7,055 bases of DNA from an uncultured Pseudomonadota bacterium (GTDB taxonomy: Bacteria; Myxococcota_A; UBA9042; CAIXZC01). Shown piece by piece: positions 5,114 through 7,055 of the stretch. Each line of letters starts with the position of its first letter. The first letter of the stretch is position 1. A program made the position numbers and the translations under genes. The notes beneath the pieces are model-generated. The model made no database searches. It saw nothing but the letters and a program-made list of their open reading frames with translations, and was not told the origin of the DNA. Location: contig CALGBT010000709.1 in assembly GCA_937884235.1 (NCBI GenBank), positions 1 through 7,055 on the forward strand. The letters run 5' to 3'.

Positions 5114-7055
5114 CTAAGGCAGCCGGACCGAGATTGATTTGGTAATGGAAGGCTTGGCAAAGGCAGGGAAAGTCATCGCAGCCTGGGACTTACGCACACA
5201 GTTTCCCAGGGCCGTCCCGGCGAACTCCATGGACGAGATGCTGACGTTGGTCACTTCTCCGGAACCAGCGATCTTCAGCTTTGTCCGAATGGTTGCGCTG
5301 TCAAGGCCAGCTCCGTATTTCTCGAAGCACTTGCGCATCTCCCCTTTGTTCTGGTTCACCACCTTCATGACATCGGTGGTCGTGAGACTCTTCTTGCTGA
5401 CTTTGCCACCAGAATCGCCAGCCTCTTCCTCGCTACCACCCTTGCTGTCTAAAGCCTTCAGCATGGCCGCCGGATCCTTCTTCTTGTCAGCGCTGCCGCC
5501 AGAATCGACCTTCTCTTCCTTCTTGACTACTTCCTTCTTCTCTTCCTTCTTGACTACTTCCTTCTTCTCTTCCTTCTTCTCTGCCTTCTTCTCTGCCTTC
5601 CGATCGGCGTGGCGCTTCGCTCGCTCTTCACGAGTCTCTTTGCGCACTACCCGTTCTTCCTGGGCTGACGCCTTCTCAGCAACCGCCTCCGCCACAACCT
5701 TCTCAGTCGAGGCAACATCTTCGGCTTTCTTCATGGCCGCTTCCGCCGCAATCCGGCGCTGCTGACGCTCCTGGGCAGCCTTCCGGGCATCGGTGAGCTT
5801 CTGTTCTAAGTCGCCGATATTCTTCTGGTTTAGAGTTGAAACGTCCGCCAGCCGCTGTTCCAATTCCTTGCCAAAGGCGGCCAACTCGGCCTCGGCCTCG
5901 CGCTCACCAGCAAGCTCCTTCTCCTTGCCAGCCGCCCGGATCGCGGCAACTGCCGCCTGATGCTCGGTTTCCGATTTGATGCGAGCCTGATTGATCTGCG
6001 TGAACGCCATCTCCGAGGCGGAAGCTACCGCCTGTCGAATGCCCATCTCCCCAGGTCCCGTCATCATCGTCATGGCCACATAGACCGCACCCGCCAGCAC
6101 CACTGCCCCGGCCAACGATGCCGCAAGATAGAGTGGCCAGCGGCTCTTCCGACGAAGAATGGGCATCGCCAGAGTCGCTTGCGATCCGCCCGCCATGGCA
6201 ACGTCCGCAGAAAAATCAGCTGCCGATGAATCGCCAGCACCGAAGCTGGAGAAGAGGTCGTCCTGCCCGGAGTCGTCTACGGCCACCTGGCGGATATCGA
6301 TGAGTCCCGAATCATCGCCCTGAGCCGCGGCTGCATCCACTTCGTCGCCTTTGCGGGTCAAGTCATCCAGCGAGAAGAGCACAGAATTCTCGCGACGCGT
6401 ATGGAGCATCGGGCCACTCTCGACGCTCGGATCATCATCCTCGTCGTCACCAAATCCGGAGAAAAGACCACCACCAGAATCCTCGTCTTCTTCTTCGTCG
6501 GCAACGGCCATCGGCTCTTCTTCAGGCTCTTCAGCCACCGGCTCTTCTTCCTCGGGCTCTTCAGCCACCGGCTCTTCTTCCTCGGGCTCTTCTTCCTCGG
6601 GCTCTTCTTCCACCGGCTCTTCGGCCACAGGTTCTTCTTCGTTGTCGTCCATCAATTGCTCGGCAGACTCTTCCGCATCCACCTCACTTCCGACATCGCT
6701 CTCCCCTTCTTCTTCGAGAGCGACAAAGCCATCGTCATCGACACTATGGCCAAGCTCAAAATCCTGTGCTGGCTCCGAAATCTCGTCTGCTTCAGGGGCC
6801 GGAGGAGTGGCCACTTCCTCCTGCTCCGTCAACTGCAGTTCATCCCTGGTTTGTTCGAGAAGGGTTTCAAAGTCACTTTCCTCCTCGGTCTTGACGGGCT
6901 CAGCCACCGGCTCTTCTTCAGCCACCGGCTCTTCTTCGGCCACCGGCTCTTCTTCGGCCACCGGCTCTTCCATTTCCACAGGTTCATGTGACGGGGGTTC
7001 TACGTCGCCCGGCGGAATCTCCATGGTGGGCTCAGGAATCTCGGCCAGTTCCTCG
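5114..7055 (-). CDS. AgmX/PglI-like bitopic envelope protein with TonB-like C-terminus (N-terminus beyond window)
   Basis: At least 647 residues; the frame is open to the window edge, so the Met at 7024 is probably internal (EELAEIPEPT precedes it). Numbered from that Met: 1-295 is an acidic, Glu/Pro-rich, probably disordered cytoplasmic region with EEPVAE repeats and short motifs (LFSGFG, ENSVLFSLDDL, DSGLIDIRQVA, DLFSSFG); about 296-320 is one membrane helix preceded by RRKSR, giving an N-in topology; 330-460 is an Ala/Glu/Lys-rich periplasmic coiled coil; 461-505 is highly basic with KKEEKKEVV repeats; 545-636 is a compact domain with VVNQNKGEMRKCF, Cys566 and Cys609, and ending TFPAFAKPSITKSISVRLP. 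That tail fits the AgmX/PglI C-terminal (TonB-like) domain of myxobacterial proteins, some used in gliding motility. The missing N-terminus might hold a zinc-ribbon, GYF or FHA domain, but that is not visible. It leads an operon with dapF. No ExbB/ExbD genes are visible. Function in this organism is uncertain. Confidence 0.85.
   Translation of the reverse strand, partial: EELAEIPEPTMEIPPGDVEPPSHEPVEMEEPVAEEEPVAEEEPVAEEEPVAEPVKTEEESDFETLLEQTRDELQLTEQEEVATPPAPEADEISEPAQDFELGHSVDDDGFVALEEEGESDVGSEVDAEESAEQLMDDNEEEPVAEEPVEEEPEEEEPEEEEPVAEEPEEEEPVAEEPEEEPMAVADEEEDEDSGGGLFSGFGDDEDDDPSVESGPMLHTRRENSVLFSLDDLTRKGDEVDAAAAQGDDSGLIDIRQVAVDDSGQDDLFSSFGAGDSSAADFSADVAMAGGSQATLAMPILRRKSRWPLYLAASLAGAVVLAGAVYVAMTMMTGPGEMGIRQAVASASEMAFTQINQARIKSETEHQAAVAAIRAAGKEKELAGEREAEAELAAFGKELEQRLADVSTLNQKNIGDLEQKLTDARKAAQERQQRRIAAEAAMKKAEDVASTEKVVAEAVAEKASAQEERVVRKETREERAKRHADRKAEKKAEKKEEKKEVVKKEEKKEVVKKEEKVDSGGSADKKKDPAAMLKALDSKGGSEEEAGDSGGKVSKKSLTTTDVMKVVNQNKGEMRKCFEKYGAGLDSATIRTKLKIAGSGEVTNVSISSMEFAGTALGNCVRKSQAAMTFPAFAKPSITKSISVRLP
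5510..5590. repeat. Repeat encoding KKEEKKEVV
   Basis: A roughly 27-bp unit encodes KKEEKKEVV in the periplasmic basic segment of the AgmX/PglI-like protein. Two copies are present, with further KKAEKK and KKEEK fragments on either side. The coding strand is purine-rich and the plus strand is correspondingly rich in CTTCTT. Confidence 0.75.
6512..6640. repeat. Degenerate Glu/Pro repeat block in the AgmX/PglI-like gene
   Basis: Encodes alternating EEPVAEE and EEPEEE units (residues 129-171). The plus strand shows repeated CGGCTCTTCTTC and CGGGCTCTTC motifs. Copies vary in length and sequence, unlike the cleaner array at 6899-6970. Confidence 0.8.
6899..6970. repeat. 18-bp tandem repeat encoding EEPVAE, four copies
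   Basis: Four head-to-tail 18-bp units encode EEPVAE (residues 19-42 from the Met at 7024). The unit is a multiple of three, so copy-number change would lengthen or shorten the cytoplasmic linker without a frameshift. Copies are nearly identical at the DNA level, suggesting recent expansion. Confidence 0.85.

Noticed and set aside
5139..5765. Ser/Phe-rich plus-strand open frame
   Set aside because: Its odd composition is the complement of Lys/Glu-rich codons in the AgmX/PglI-like gene.
6401..6991. Plus-strand open frame rich in HRLFF repeats
   Set aside because: The repeats are the reverse-strand reading of the Glu/Pro arrays; not an independent gene.

Overview
The window looks like chromosomal DNA from a Myxococcota-type (old 'Deltaproteobacteria') bacterium. 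The best evidence is a long bitopic protein at 5114-7055 that ends in an AgmX/PglI-like, TonB-like C-terminal domain, a tail typical of myxobacterial envelope proteins. Three probable lipoproteins, moderately GC-rich coding sequence and very acidic Glu/Pro linkers fit the same assignment. No mobile element, CRISPR array, rRNA or tRNA was found.

Layout. (1) Positions 1-262, minus strand: 5' part of a small lipoprotein gene ending at the window edge in Lys-Lys-Ala-Ser repeats encoded by a 12-bp minisatellite. (2) Positions 249-405: a compact divergent control region with two sigma-70-like promoters whose -10 boxes overlap, a perfect inverted repeat beside one -35 box, and a second palindrome in the plus-strand leader. 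(3) Positions 406-2353, plus strand: two consecutive lipoprotein genes, one with two copies of a beta-rich domain and one a secreted phospholipase-D-superfamily protein with two intact HKD motifs. (4) Positions 2354-3120: a promoter, a leader hairpin and rplC (ribosomal protein L3), standing alone instead of inside an S10 operon. (5) Positions 3121-3230: a convergent intergenic stretch with weak terminator-like structures. (6) Positions 3231-7055, minus strand: an apparent operon, read right to left, of the AgmX/PglI-like membrane protein, dapF (diaminopimelate epimerase) and an unrecognised 334-aa protein whose start overlaps the dapF stop by one base.

How the genes may work together. Most products concern the cell envelope: lipoproteins, a lipoprotein PLD-like enzyme, a trans-envelope protein, and DapF, which supplies meso-diaminopimelate for peptidoglycan and lysine. 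L3 is the exception. The most interesting items are the orphan rplC with its own leader, the dapF-coupled protein carrying what may be a degenerate APH-kinase-like motif, and the compact divergent promoter pair between lipoprotein genes. No complete new system can be shown from this window alone.
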